From assembly GCA_002400495.2 (NCBI GenBank), contig NVQL02000052.1, positions 62,001 to 126,000 on the forward strand: a stretch of 64,000 bases of DNA, written 5' to 3'. Positions 16,842 to 25,719 of this stretch are shown here, one piece after another (the first letter of the stretch is position 1; each line of letters opens with the position of its first letter). This DNA comes from Alphaproteobacteria bacterium (GTDB lineage: Bacteria > Pseudomonadota > Alphaproteobacteria > Rhizobiales > OSC116). A program made the translations under genes and the position numbers. The notes beneath the pieces were generated by a model that made no database searches, was not told the DNA's origin, and saw only the letters and a list, made by a program, of their open reading frames with translations.

Positions 16842-18383
16842 ATGAATATGGATCAGCCTTTATTAAAAGCAACGAAAATTGACAAAATTTTCCCCGGTGT
16901 GGTCGCGCTTGATAAGGTCGACTTTACCTTAAAGGCGGGTGAGGTTCACGCGCTACTTGGCGAAAATGGTGCAGGAAAATCTACACTGATTAAATGCCTA
17001 ACAGGCGCATATCATCGTGATGGCGGCGATATTTTGTTAAACGGCGAAACCATCAGCCCGCGCGATACATTGGATGCGCAAGGTTTGGGAATTGGCACAG
17101 TTTATCAAGAAGTGAACCTATTGGGCAATTTAACTGTGGCCGAGAACATGATGATTGGTCGGCAGCCAAAAAAATGGGGAATGGTTCAAACCAAGCAAAT
17201 GAATCGGCAAACCAAAGAAATTTTGAACCAATATGGTCTTGATATCGATGTCGCGCAATTGCTTTCGACTTATAGCGTGGCCATTCAGCAAATTATTGCC
17301 ATTGCCCGTGCGGTTGATCTTTCTGGCAAGGTGCTGATTTTAGACGAACCTACCGCCAGCCTCGATGCCAAAGAGGTGCAAATGCTGTTTGGGGTGATCC
17401 GCAAATTAAAGCAAAAAAATATTGGCATTATTTTTATTTCACATTTTCTTGACCAAGTTTTTGAAATTAGCGACACAATCACCGTGTTGCGCAATGGCAG
17501 GCTGATTGAGAGTGTGACGACTGTGGACATTTCGAGCATTGATTTGGTGACCATGATGCTGGGTTATGAGCTTGGTGAAGAAACTAAATTAAAAGAACAT
17601 GATGGGGTTGAACGCGAGACGTTGGTCGAGTTTTGCAATTTTGGGCATAAGCAATTGATTGAACCGTTTTACCTTGCCATTGGTAAAGGTGAAGTGGTTG
17701 GCTTTGCTGGCCTTTTAGGTTCTGGCCGCACTGAAACCGCTGAAACTTTATTTGGTGTCACACCTCATGACAGCGGCTCGGCCACATTTAAAAATGAAAA
17801 TATCAATCTTTCGTCTCCGCGCGCGGCGATTGCCAATGGCTTTGGTTTTTGTCCTGAAGATCGCAAAACTGATGGCATTATTGCTGATTTATCGGTACGA
17901 GAGAATATTATTCTGGCTTTGCAAGCCCAACGTGGCTGGGCGAACCCATTGCCAAAATCTGAACAAGATGAGATTTGCAAAAAGTATATAAAAGCCTTGG
18001 ACATTCGCCCAACTGATGCGGAAAAACCGATACGGTTATTGTCGGGTGGCAATCAGCAAAAGGTTATTTTGGCGCGCTGGTTGGCGACTAACCCTGAGTT
18101 TTTAATTTTGGATGAACCGACGCGCGGCATTGATGTGGGTGCGCATGCGGAGATTATTCGGCTGATTGAAAACCTTTGTGAAGACGGCATGTCATTATTG
18201 GTAATTTCGTCGGAGTTAGATGAATTGGTGGCCTATAGCCACCGCATTATTGTGGTGCGAGACCATGAACATATTGCTGAATTGGTTGGCAGTGAAATTA
18301 CCACCAATAATATTGTTGAAGCCATCGCGGCAGATTTGAATGTCGACAATGGCCAATATGAATTAAAAGGGGTTATATCTTGA
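16842..18383 (+). CDS. ytfR: Sugar ABC transporter ATP-binding protein with two ABC domains, YtfR-like
   Basis: A 513-residue protein with two fused ABC domains, as in RbsA, MglA and YtfR. The first has Walker A GENGAGKST and Walker B LILDEPTASLD. The second has the degenerate GLLGSGRTE loop usual for this family, then LSGGNQQKVILARWLATNPEFLILDEPTRGID. I start at ATG 16842 because GAGG lies 5 bases upstream and the protein then begins like its family; an upstream in-frame ATG at 16764 would run through the attenuator stem-loop. It overlaps the first permease gene by 4 bases. Confidence 0.92.
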   Translation: MNMDQPLLKATKIDKIFPGVVALDKVDFTLKAGEVHALLGENGAGKSTLIKCLTGAYHRDGGDILLNGETISPRDTLDAQGLGIGTVYQEVNLLGNLTVAENMMIGRQPKKWGMVQTKQMNRQTKEILNQYGLDIDVAQLLSTYSVAIQQIIAIARAVDLSGKVLILDEPTASLDAKEVQMLFGVIRKLKQKNIGIIFISHFLDQVFEISDTITVLRNGRLIESVTTVDISSIDLVTMMLGYELGEETKLKEHDGVERETLVEFCNFGHKQLIEPFYLAIGKGEVVGFAGLLGSGRTETAETLFGVTPHDSGSATFKNENINLSSPRAAIANGFGFCPEDRKTDGIIADLSVRENIILALQAQRGWANPLPKSEQDEICKKYIKALDIRPTDAEKPIRLLSGGNQQKVILARWLATNPEFLILDEPTRGIDVGAHAEIIRLIENLCEDGMSLLVISSELDELVAYSHRIIVVRDHEHIAELVGSEITTNNIVEAIAADLNVDNGQYELKGVIS

Positions 18384-19396
18384 ACAGCTTAAAGCGCTAT
18401 GCGCCGCAACTGACCACTTTAGCGATTGTTTTGTTGCTCAATTATTTGGTGTTTCCTGATTTCTTTAAAATCGAAATTGCCAATGGCAAGCTTTATGGCA
18501 CGCTGATTGATGTATTAAACCGTGGCGCGCCGGTGGCTCTGTTATGTGTTGGCATGACTTTGGTGATTGCGACTAAAGGCATTGATTTATCGGTTGGCGC
18601 GGTGATGGCGATTTGTGGTGCGGTGGCGGCATCGACTGTTGATAGTGGTGGCGGGGTGTTTATGGCGCTGTCATTGGCGTTGTTGGCGGGCTTGATTTGT
18701 GGTGTTTGGAACGGGCTTTTGGTTTCGGTTTTGAACATTCAACCGATTATTGCCACTCTGATTTTGATGGTGGCAGGGCGCGGCATCGCGCAACTTATTA
18801 CCGAGGGAGCGATTCTCACCTTTAATGATGAGGGGCTTATATTTGTGGGCAGTGGCTCGATATTTTCCATTCCTATGCCTATTTTAATTTGGATTGCGGT
18901 TGGCATCATTGTTACCTTTATTGTGAGGCGCACGGCGCTGGGTATGTTGATTGAATCGATTGGCATTAACCAGCGTGCGAGTACGTTTTCGGGGGTGAAT
19001 GCGCGGGTATTGCTGATTTTGGTTTATATGGTTTCGGGCCTTTGTGCGGCATTGGCGGGCACCATTGCTGCGGCAGACATTAGAGGCGCAGACGCTAATA
19101 ATGCTGGGCTATGGTTGGAATTGGATGCAATTTTAGCGGTTGTGGTTGGTGGCACTTCGCTGCTGGGCGGTCGTTTCACGCTGATTGGTTCGTTGATTGG
19201 GGCGATGATCATTCAATCGATCAATACGGGCATATTGCTATCGGGCTTTCCGCCTGAGTTTAATTTAATCATCAAGGCGGCGATTATTGTGATTATCTTG
19301 GTCATTCAATCGCCTGCCCTGCAATCTAAATATATAGAGTATCGAGATCGACGCGAGGCTGAAAAACCCCCCGCTGACAAGGAGAATGCGTCATGA
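18380..19396 (+). CDS. ytfT: Sugar ABC transporter permease, YtfT-like
   Basis: A 338-residue BPD_transp_2-type permease with about nine membrane segments. The conserved core reads GMTLVIATKGIDLSVGAVMAICGAVAA near residues 58-84, and the later ELDAILAVVVGGTSLLGGRFTLIGSLIGA is the cytoplasmic coupling segment found in RbsC/YtfT proteins. It overlaps both neighbours by 4 bases, which indicates tight translational coupling. It pairs with the YjfF-like permease to form the membrane heterodimer. Confidence 0.93.
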   Translation: MNSLKRYAPQLTTLAIVLLLNYLVFPDFFKIEIANGKLYGTLIDVLNRGAPVALLCVGMTLVIATKGIDLSVGAVMAICGAVAASTVDSGGGVFMALSLALLAGLICGVWNGLLVSVLNIQPIIATLILMVAGRGIAQLITEGAILTFNDEGLIFVGSGSIFSIPMPILIWIAVGIIVTFIVRRTALGMLIESIGINQRASTFSGVNARVLLILVYMVSGLCAALAGTIAAADIRGADANNAGLWLELDAILAVVVGGTSLLGGRFTLIGSLIGAMIIQSINTGILLSGFPPEFNLIIKAAIIVIILVIQSPALQSKYIEYRDRREAEKPPADKENAS

Positions 19397-20358
19397 TGAA
19401 ATCGCGCTACTTACCACTCATTGCGACTTGTTTAATTTTCGTTTTGGCTTATGCGTTATGTTATTGGCAATTTCCCAATATGCTGTCAACCCGCGTGGTG
19501 GGCAATTTGCTGACTGACAATGCATTTTTGGGCATTGCGGCGGTCGGCATGACATTTGTTATTCTTTCAGGCGGCATTGATTTATCTATCGGCTCGGTCA
19601 TTGCATTTACGGGGGTGTTTATTGCGGTTGTGCTTAAAGAAACTTCTCTGCATCCGCTTGTGGTGTTTGGCTTGGTGCTGGTCATCACGGCTATTTTTGG
19701 CGGTATTATGGGGGCGATCATTCATTATTTGGAAATGCCACCATTTGTGGTGACTTTGGCGGGGATGTTTTTGGCGCGGGGCATTGCCTTTGTCATCAGC
19801 ACCGATAGTGTGCCGGTTAAACACGAGTTTTATACGTTTTTACAAGATAGTTTTTACCGCCTGCCAGGTGGCGGGCGAATCACGGTTATTGGCGCGGCGA
19901 TGCTTGTTGTGTTTTTTGTCGGCATTATCATTGCCCATCGCACACGCTTTGGCACCAATGTATTTGCTTTGGGCGGCGGCATTCCGACATCTAAGCTGAT
20001 GGGCGTGCCTGTAGCTAAAACCACCATTGGCATTTATGCCATTTCTGGCTTTTTGGCTGGCTTGGCGGGCATTACATTTTCTCTTTACACCTCGGCTGGT
20101 TACTCCCTAGCCGCCGTAGGTGTAGAATTGGATGCGATTGCCGCCGTGGTGATTGGTGGAGCGTTGCTTACGGGGGGCAGTGGCTTTATAGCTGGCACAT
20201 TAATTGGCGTGTTGATCATGGGTTTGATACAGACATATATTATTTTTGATGGCACGCTTTCAAGTTGGTGGACGAAGATCGTCATCGGCATATTACTTTT
20301 CGCTTTTATTCTGATGCAAAAAGGCTTATTACTAGCCGCGTCGGCTCAGAAAAAATAA
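19393..20358 (+). CDS. yjfF: Sugar ABC transporter permease, YjfF-like
   Basis: The second permease of the operon, 321 residues, same family. The segments GMTFVILSGGIDLSIGSVIAFTGVFIAV and ELDAIAAVVIGGALLTGGSGFIAGTLIGVL correspond to those in the partner permease. The start overlaps ytfT by 4 bases (ATGA). Two different permeases, as opposed to a homodimer, is the layout of the YtfQRT-YjfF galactofuranose importer and supports that subfamily over ribose or xylose systems. Confidence 0.92.
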   Translation: MMKSRYLPLIATCLIFVLAYALCYWQFPNMLSTRVVGNLLTDNAFLGIAAVGMTFVILSGGIDLSIGSVIAFTGVFIAVVLKETSLHPLVVFGLVLVITAIFGGIMGAIIHYLEMPPFVVTLAGMFLARGIAFVISTDSVPVKHEFYTFLQDSFYRLPGGGRITVIGAAMLVVFFVGIIIAHRTRFGTNVFALGGGIPTSKLMGVPVAKTTIGIYAISGFLAGLAGITFSLYTSAGYSLAAVGVELDAIAAVVIGGALLTGGSGFIAGTLIGVLIMGLIQTYIIFDGTLSSWWTKIVIGILLFAFILMQKGLLLAASAQKK

Positions 20359-20379
20359 CTATTTAAGGTGCACCTATCT

Positions 20380-21105
20380 ATGGGGTCAATGGAAGCCATT
20401 ATTTCGAGCCGTGTTATGCGCAATAGCCACGCCTATGTGGTGCACGAGATTGGCTTATCGATCATCAAAGGCGAGTTTCCACTGGAATCGATCTTACCTG
20501 GGCATTTGGATTTAATGGAAAAATACGGGGTTTCACGTACCGTCATTCGGGAAGCGATGAAAACACTCAGTGCCAAAGGGCTTATTTTGCCACGCTCCAA
20601 AGTGGGCACACGGGTGCAGAATAAATCCAATTGGAACCTGTTGGATTATGATGTCATCGCTTGGCATTTTGAATCTGGCGTGGATACTGAGTTTTTGCAG
20701 CATTTAAGTGAGATACGCTTGTCTTTTGAGCCATTTGCTGCGGAATTGGCAGCTAAGAATGCCAATGAGCAAGATATCGCCGAACTTTTTGATTTGGCAG
20801 AGGCGATGGGTGTCGCGACTGATTCTCGCGCCAAACGTGCCGAAGTTGACGTAAAATTTCATCTGGCGCTGATCACCGCGTCAAAAAACCCGATCATGCA
20901 TTCCGTGGGTTCGATGATCGAGGCGGCGCTGGCGGGGATATTTGCCATTAGCTCGCCACGGGATGATACCAAAAAGGTGGATGCAAACGCCTCGGCGCAT
21001 CGGGCCATCGTGCTGGCGATTGCCGATAGGGATGGGCAACGCGCCAGAGCTGCGATGGAAAATGTCATCCGAATTGGCTTAAAACGCGTTCTAGAACATA
21101 AGTAG
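20380..21105 (+). CDS. GntR family regulator with FCD domain
   Basis: A regulator of about 241 residues. The N-terminal winged helix (VVHEIGLSIIKGEFPLESILPGHLDLMEKYGVSRTVIREAMKTLSAKGL) is followed by an FCD ligand domain with the metal-site stretches AEVDVKFHLALI and ASAHRAIVLAI. Start: ATG 20380, nine bases after AAGGTG; a GTG at 20368 overlaps that ribosome binding site and is less likely. It closes the sugar ABC operon, 21 bases after the second permease, and probably regulates it through the paired elements upstream of ytfQ. Confidence 0.88.
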   Translation: MGSMEAIISSRVMRNSHAYVVHEIGLSIIKGEFPLESILPGHLDLMEKYGVSRTVIREAMKTLSAKGLILPRSKVGTRVQNKSNWNLLDYDVIAWHFESGVDTEFLQHLSEIRLSFEPFAAELAAKNANEQDIAELFDLAEAMGVATDSRAKRAEVDVKFHLALITASKNPIMHSVGSMIEAALAGIFAISSPRDDTKKVDANASAHRAIVLAIADRDGQRARAAMENVIRIGLKRVLEHK

Positions 21106-21119
21106 TTTTCATTTATTTG

Positions 21120-21144
21120 GGTGGTATTTGCTTTAAATACCACC
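21120..21144. terminator. Bidirectional stem-loop between convergent genes
   Basis: GGTGGTATTT and AAATACCACC form a perfect 10-base stem with a 5-base loop, between the gntR stop at 21105 and the dehydrogenase stop at 21133. The stem includes the last codons of the dehydrogenase. The T-runs on either side are short, so termination may be partial. Confidence 0.55.
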
Positions 21145-22584
21145 GATGCAGATATATTTAATTTCTAAATAATCTTCTATGCCATATTTAGAGCCTTCAC
21201 GCCCCATGCCAGATTGTTTTACGCCACCAAAAGGTGCGGCTTCGTTGGATATAACGCCTGTATTAACCCCCACCATGCCAACTTCTAAGCCTTCGCTGAC
21301 GCGGAATATTTTGGCCATATCATTGGTGTAAAAATAACCTGCTAGGCCAAATTCGGTGTCATTGGCTAGATCTACCACTTGCTGTTCGGTATCAAATTCA
21401 AATAAAGGGGCGAGTGGCCCAAAGGTTTCTTCGGTGGCAAATTGCATATTGTTATTTACGCCGGTGATGACGGTGGGTTCGAAATACGTGCCGCCGAGGC
21501 TATGGCGGTTGCCACCTGCTATAACTTTTGCACCGTGTAATTTGGCATCTGATAGATGAGCTTCGACTTTTTCTAGCGCCGCTTGGCTGATTAATGGCCC
21601 CATATTGACGCCATCTTCAAAGCCATTGCCGACTTTCAATTTTTTAACCGCTGCGGTTAGCTTTTCGGCGAATTGGTTATAAACGCCAGATTGCACATAG
21701 ATGCGGTTGGCACAAACGCAGGTTTGGCCGCTATTGCGGTATTTTGCGATGATTGCGCCTTCGACCGCAGCATCAATATCAGCATCATCAAACACGATAA
21801 AAGGAGCATTACCGCCCAATTCCATCGACATTTTTTTAATGCCTTCGGCACATTGATGCATGAGAATTTTGCCGACACGGGTTGAGCCTGTAAAGGTGAT
21901 TTTGGCGACTTTGGGATTGGCGCAAAGCTCCGCACCAATGGATGCAGCATCATGCGAAGGGATGACATTAAATACACCCGCTGGAATGCCTGCCCGTTCG
22001 GCCAAAACTGCCACAGCCAAGGCCGACAGCGGTGTTAACTCGGCGGGTCTGGCGACAAAACTACAGCCTGCGGCCAAAGCAGGGGCTAATTTACGCGCCA
22101 TCATGGCGTTGGGGAAATTCCACGGGGTGATGGAGCCAACCACGCCAACAGGCTGTTTGGTGACCAAAACCCGTTGATGCTCAGACAATGCAGGAATGGT
22201 ATCACCATAAATGCGTTTGGCTTCTTCGGCGAACCATTCAACATAAGAGGCACCATAGGCAATCTCGCCCTTGGCTTCGGCAAGGGGTTTGCCCATTTCG
22301 GCGGTGATGATGGCGGCCAGATCGTCTTGGTTTTCCATTAAAAGCCTAAATAGTTTATTTAGAATTTGCGCGCGGCTTTTGGCGGGTTGTTTGGCCCAAG
22401 CTTTTTGTGCTGCATAGGCGGCATCAATGGCATGTTTGGTATCGGCCACTTGCATATCGGCGACATTGGTGATCAACTCACCATTAATCGGGCTATAGAC
22501 AGGGAAAGTTTTTTGACTTTCAACCCACTGGCCATTTATATAGGCACGGGTTTCAAGCAGGCTTTTGTCTTTAAGATTTAACAT
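21133..22584 (-). CDS. NAD(P)-dependent semialdehyde dehydrogenase (succinate or 2-oxoglutarate semialdehyde type)
   Basis: A 483-residue aldehyde dehydrogenase of the GabD group. Visible are [27 protein letters not shown] (cofactor-binding region), the catalytic glutamate in MELGGNAPFIVFDDADID, the catalytic cysteine in NSGQTCVCANRIYVQ, and the C-terminal FGGVKQSGMGREGSKYGIEDYLE. GabD-like enzymes oxidise succinate semialdehyde; a common sister function in sugar loci is oxidation of 2-oxoglutarate semialdehyde, the last step of non-phosphorylative pentose or uronate oxidation. The neighbouring arabinose/galactofuranose-type transporter, TRAP system and lactonase favour the second role, by context only. 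Confidence 0.87.
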   Translation of the reverse strand: MLNLKDKSLLETRAYINGQWVESQKTFPVYSPINGELITNVADMQVADTKHAIDAAYAAQKAWAKQPAKSRAQILNKLFRLLMENQDDLAAIITAEMGKPLAEAKGEIAYGASYVEWFAEEAKRIYGDTIPALSEHQRVLVTKQPVGVVGSITPWNFPNAMMARKLAPALAAGCSFVARPAELTPLSALAVAVLAERAGIPAGVFNVIPSHDAASIGAELCANPKVAKITFTGSTRVGKILMHQCAEGIKKMSMELGGNAPFIVFDDADIDAAVEGAIIAKYRNSGQTCVCANRIYVQSGVYNQFAEKLTAAVKKLKVGNGFEDGVNMGPLISQAALEKVEAHLSDAKLHGAKVIAGGNRHSLGGTYFEPTVITGVNNNMQFATEETFGPLAPLFEFDTEQQVVDLANDTEFGLAGYFYTNDMAKIFRVSEGLEVGMVGVNTGVISNEAAPFGGVKQSGMGREGSKYGIEDYLEIKYICIGGI

Positions 22585-22635
22585 TTATATCTCCGAAGAA
22601 GCGATCAATAATTTAAAGGTGGAAGTATGAAAATC

Positions 22636-22690
22636 AACGCTTGCTACGTTGAATTTCACCCTAACAAATGAGCGTGGAATTTCAAGCGTT
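22636..22690. repeat. Long inverted repeat between two minus-strand genes
   Basis: AACGCTTG at 22636-22643 is the reverse complement of CAAGCGTT at 22683-22690. Inside lie TGAATTTCA and GGAATTTCA segments that are partly complementary, so a longer imperfect hairpin can form. It lies after the sulfatase frame and ahead of the semialdehyde dehydrogenase, and could be a terminator or an operator. Confidence 0.35.
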
Positions 22691-22761
22691 ATTTATATAA
22701 TTTCGAACAGGCCAGCCGCGCCTGCAGCCACCAACACGCATGCTGATGACCGCATATTTAG

Positions 22762-22926
22762 TTAGGTAAAATTTTGTTCAATCGAGCCCAGATATTTAAC
22801 CATCAATTCTTCAGAAACCTCGGTGCCATCGACAAGCCCGAGTAAAATGCCTGTGCCGTCAGAGCCTGTTCTTGCGGCATAAATCTCTTGGTCGGATTTG
22901 GTTGTGCGTTGCGAGGGGCGCAATGA
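22762..22926 (-). pseudogene. In-frame C-terminal remnant of the sulfatase after a premature TGA
   Basis: On the minus strand, the codons after the sulfatase stop (TGA at 22929-22927) stay open in the same frame for 54 codons, ending at TAA 22764-22762. The translation contains RTTKSDQEIYAARTG and GILLGLVDG, which resembles the tail of alkaline-phosphatase-superfamily sulfatases and phosphonate monoesterases (an RTT-x-SD...RT...GI-x-IG pattern). A TGG to TGA change at a family Trp position would explain the break. It could be a decayed tail, a readthrough extension or a sequencing error. Confidence 0.65.
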
Positions 22927-24423
22927 TCATTCGAATAAATATCCGTATAATTCCTTTCGCACATCTGCATATTGTGGGGCATCGCCTAGGTCAATTAATT
23001 CATTTGGGTCATTAATCAGATCAAACAGCATGGGGCGAAAGCCGCCTAATGAATGCATGAATTTCCATTTTTTTGTGGCGACCATAAACAGGCGGGCATC
23101 TTTGGGTTTTATGTTTAGGGTTTTGGCGACATTGGTGGCCGAATAATCATATTCACTGATGGCGTATTTGCGCCATTCATCGGGTGTTTCGCCATGTAGA
23201 AATGGCAATAGAGATTTGCCTTCAATGATGTGATCTGGATATTCACCCGCAGCGTAGCTTACAAATGTTGCGGCCAAATCAATGGATTCAACCAATTCAT
23301 CACAGGTTGAGCCACGGGTTGCATCGGCCTTTTTACTGGGGTCATAAATAATCAGCGGCACTTTTACTGATGGCTCGTGGAATAGGTCTTTTTCGCCTTT
23401 CCAATGATCGCCTAGATAATCGCCATGATCAGATGTAAGCACGATCATGGTGTTTTCGAGTTGGTCGCTGTTTTCTAGATAATCTAACAATCTGCCCAAT
23501 TGGTCGTCACATTGTTTGATCAGCCCCATGTAGGCGGGGATCACTGTGTCTCTAACCTCTTGCTTTTGAAATGAAGTGCTGATGATGCTTTGGGTGAATT
23601 GCTTGAAAATTGGATGTTGGTTTTCTAATTCTTGGTCTGAACGCATTACGGGGATGACATCATGTTTGCTGTACATATTGTGGTAGGGCGCGGGGACAAT
23701 ATATGGCCAATGGGGTTTTATATAGGAGACATGTGCCATCCATGGCTTGCCAGATTGATGCTGTTTGATAAAGTCTATGATGCGATCGGTGAGCCACGGG
23801 GTTTCGCTATCTTGTTCACGTATATTGGCGGGCTTGCCTGCATTTTGCATTAAAAAGCCTGAAGCTATGTCGCCTTTATCTGTCACTCCCGCATTGGCAT
23901 GGTCATGCCAGCCATTGTCGCTTTGGTAGCCTTTTACTTTTAGATATTCGTTATAGGGCGAGCGTTTCTCGTCGTAAAAACCATCGGGGCCTTCTGCCCA
24001 TAAGCCATCGTCTCTAATCCATACATCAAAGCCGCATTCGCTGACCCTTGCGCCAATGATAGAATCTGGTGTTAAACCCAAACGCTCCATGCCCTTTTTA
24101 TCGACCTTCATATGGGTTTTGCCGATTAGCCATGCCTCCATGCCGACATCACGCAAATGGTCGCCCATGGTGAGTTCGCCAACTTTTAGTGGAAAACCAT
24201 TCCAATGCGCGCCATGGCTTTGGGCATAACGGCCTGTATAATAAGACATGCGGGATGAACCGCAAATTGGGCTTTGCACATAGGTGCGGGTGAAGCGCAC
24301 GCCCATGGCGGCGACACGATCGAAATTGGGCGTATGCAAGTTGGGATGGCCTGCGCAACTTAGATAATCAAACCGCAATTGATCATACATTATAAAAAGA
24401 ATGTTGTTCTGGGGTTTGCTCAT
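22927..24423 (-). CDS. Sulfatase / phosphonate monoesterase family hydrolase (probably truncated)
   Basis: A 498-residue member of the alkaline phosphatase superfamily. The N-terminal metal ligands are in NILFIMYDQLRFDYL. The formylglycine motif is CGSSR at residues 54-58 in SPICGSSRMSYYTGRY, which fits C-x-S-x-R and needs a maturase. Further metal and active-site motifs are GKTHMKV, HVSYIKPHWPY and LTSDHGDYLGDHW. No signal peptide is seen, so it is probably cytoplasmic. The gene ends at TGA 22927-22929, but the frame continues for 54 family-like codons, so the C-terminus appears shortened. The core catalytic residues are intact. The natural substrate (sulfate ester or phosphonate monoester) cannot be told from sequence. 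Confidence 0.85.
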   Translation of the reverse strand: MSKPQNNILFIMYDQLRFDYLSCAGHPNLHTPNFDRVAAMGVRFTRTYVQSPICGSSRMSYYTGRYAQSHGAHWNGFPLKVGELTMGDHLRDVGMEAWLIGKTHMKVDKKGMERLGLTPDSIIGARVSECGFDVWIRDDGLWAEGPDGFYDEKRSPYNEYLKVKGYQSDNGWHDHANAGVTDKGDIASGFLMQNAGKPANIREQDSETPWLTDRIIDFIKQHQSGKPWMAHVSYIKPHWPYIVPAPYHNMYSKHDVIPVMRSDQELENQHPIFKQFTQSIISTSFQKQEVRDTVIPAYMGLIKQCDDQLGRLLDYLENSDQLENTMIVLTSDHGDYLGDHWKGEKDLFHEPSVKVPLIIYDPSKKADATRGSTCDELVESIDLAATFVSYAAGEYPDHIIEGKSLLPFLHGETPDEWRKYAISEYDYSATNVAKTLNIKPKDARLFMVATKKWKFMHSLGGFRPMLFDLINDPNELIDLGDAPQYADVRKELYGYLFE

Positions 24424-24637
24424 CTGGTTTGCCTTTGTTATTTTTATTGACCGTAGAGGCCTGCCCCACGATGGAAGCTACAGCATAAATGTCAACATTA
24501 TTTTTTTGTACATCTAAATACCGCGTGGCCAGTGGGATGTTTTCGCGGAAATGCGAGATGATATTTTTGAAATGAAGAATATGTTTATTTATTACTTTAC
24601 ACGGGTGAATTAATATTTATATATATACAATTTTACT

Positions 24638-24657
24638 ATGGTTTATTGTTAAACCAT
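24638..24657. promoter_or_regulatory. 20-base inverted repeat ahead of the carbonic anhydrase-like gene
   Basis: ATGGTTTA-TTGT-TAAACCAT has perfect 8-base arms, ends 34 bases before the start codon and lies upstream of a TATATT box (24671-24676). It is well placed for an operator or a 5' leader hairpin. No local regulator gene is an obvious partner. Confidence 0.45.
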
Positions 24658-24691
24658 TTACTAACGTGAAGTATATTTAAGGAATTATTAT

Positions 24692-25558
24692 ATGAACAAA
24701 CTAAATTTAATTTTTTTTACTGGCATGTCATCTGTTTTATTATTGTTGAGCTCAACGGCTGCTTTTGCAGCAGAGCATGGTGCCGTATCTGATAAAATCA
24801 TTGCAGAGCAACGCCTTGCATTGGCTAAAAGTACCGATGGAGCTGGTTTCGGGCCGCAATCTCCACGTGATATTGATGGCTTGGCGGGCACTAACTCACG
24901 TGCATTTGAAGCCGCACCCGCTTATGCTGATATGAATCTGTGCAATATTCATTTTCATGAAAATGCCGAACATAAAGGTGGCGAATTCACAACTTATGCA
25001 GGCAATGGCAACGGTCATGGGTATGGAAGTGGCTATAAATATAATGGCAAATTAACAGAAACTGAGCTTGCGCCTTTTGGCCAAAAAGTTGGTGATGGCG
25101 AACATGGTGACCTTGAACCGGGTGACACGATTGAAGTGCATTATGTCTATAGCACCGCAAAAGTAAAACCTGGCGCCACTTTGGGTTCATGCCTAAGTGA
25201 AAGCATTAATAACCCACAATTGCGGGTGGAAGCGCAAATCTTTGTGCTGGTCAATGACGATGGTGCGGGTGATTTTGTTGAGCTAACTCATGTGCAGCTG
25301 GTCAATGAGCTGTATCAAGCGACAAATATACCGTCTGACACGGGGATTCCTGCTCAATATGCAGGCTCGACCACTGGCCCCGGCTATAATGAGAGCGGCT
25401 CGCCATTTCAAGTTACATGGAGTGTACGCCCAAAAGCTGCCAAGGTGAGCATTGCAACTGTTGACACTTGGTTACACGATAATGTGTTTGATGAAGATCA
25501 CGCTCATGGTGTGCGTAATCTGGTGATTAATCCCGACTTACTGTCTCATATTGAATGA
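24692..25558 (+). CDS. Delta-class carbonic anhydrase-like secreted protein
   Basis: A 288-residue exported protein with a Sec signal peptide (cleavage near AFA-A, residue 26). The sequence MNLCNIHFHENAEHKGGEF (81-99) provides clustered histidines (His87, His89, His94), and IEVHYVYS supplies another His near 150. Cys84 and Cys167 could form a disulfide. This layout resembles delta-class carbonic anhydrases, zinc enzymes first found in diatoms and now seen in marine bacteria. The expected role is CO2/bicarbonate interconversion in the periplasm. The assignment is from motif memory, without alignment. It is a monocistronic gene, divergent from the sulfatase, with an AAGGAA ribosome binding site. 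Confidence 0.68.
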   Translation: MNKLNLIFFTGMSSVLLLLSSTAAFAAEHGAVSDKIIAEQRLALAKSTDGAGFGPQSPRDIDGLAGTNSRAFEAAPAYADMNLCNIHFHENAEHKGGEFTTYAGNGNGHGYGSGYKYNGKLTETELAPFGQKVGDGEHGDLEPGDTIEVHYVYSTAKVKPGATLGSCLSESINNPQLRVEAQIFVLVNDDGAGDFVELTHVQLVNELYQATNIPSDTGIPAQYAGSTTGPGYNESGSPFQVTWSVRPKAAKVSIATVDTWLHDNVFDEDHAHGVRNLVINPDLLSHIE

Positions 25559-25719
25559 TGGTTTGATTAGGTAGTTAAATCTATATAAGAAAAAAATAAA
25601 ACTGGGCAAAAGGGAGATTGCAACGGCAAAAAAATGCTGCATAATCGGTGCATAATGTTTAATGTTGGGTGACTTTGAAATGTTGGCGCAAATATTTCTT
25701 TTTTTGTACAGGTGAGATT

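Noticed and set aside
22926-22929. TGA as selenocysteine or reassigned Trp codon
   Set aside because: Other genes in the window end at TGA, no SECIS-like stem was evident, and a nonsense mutation or sequencing error is simpler.
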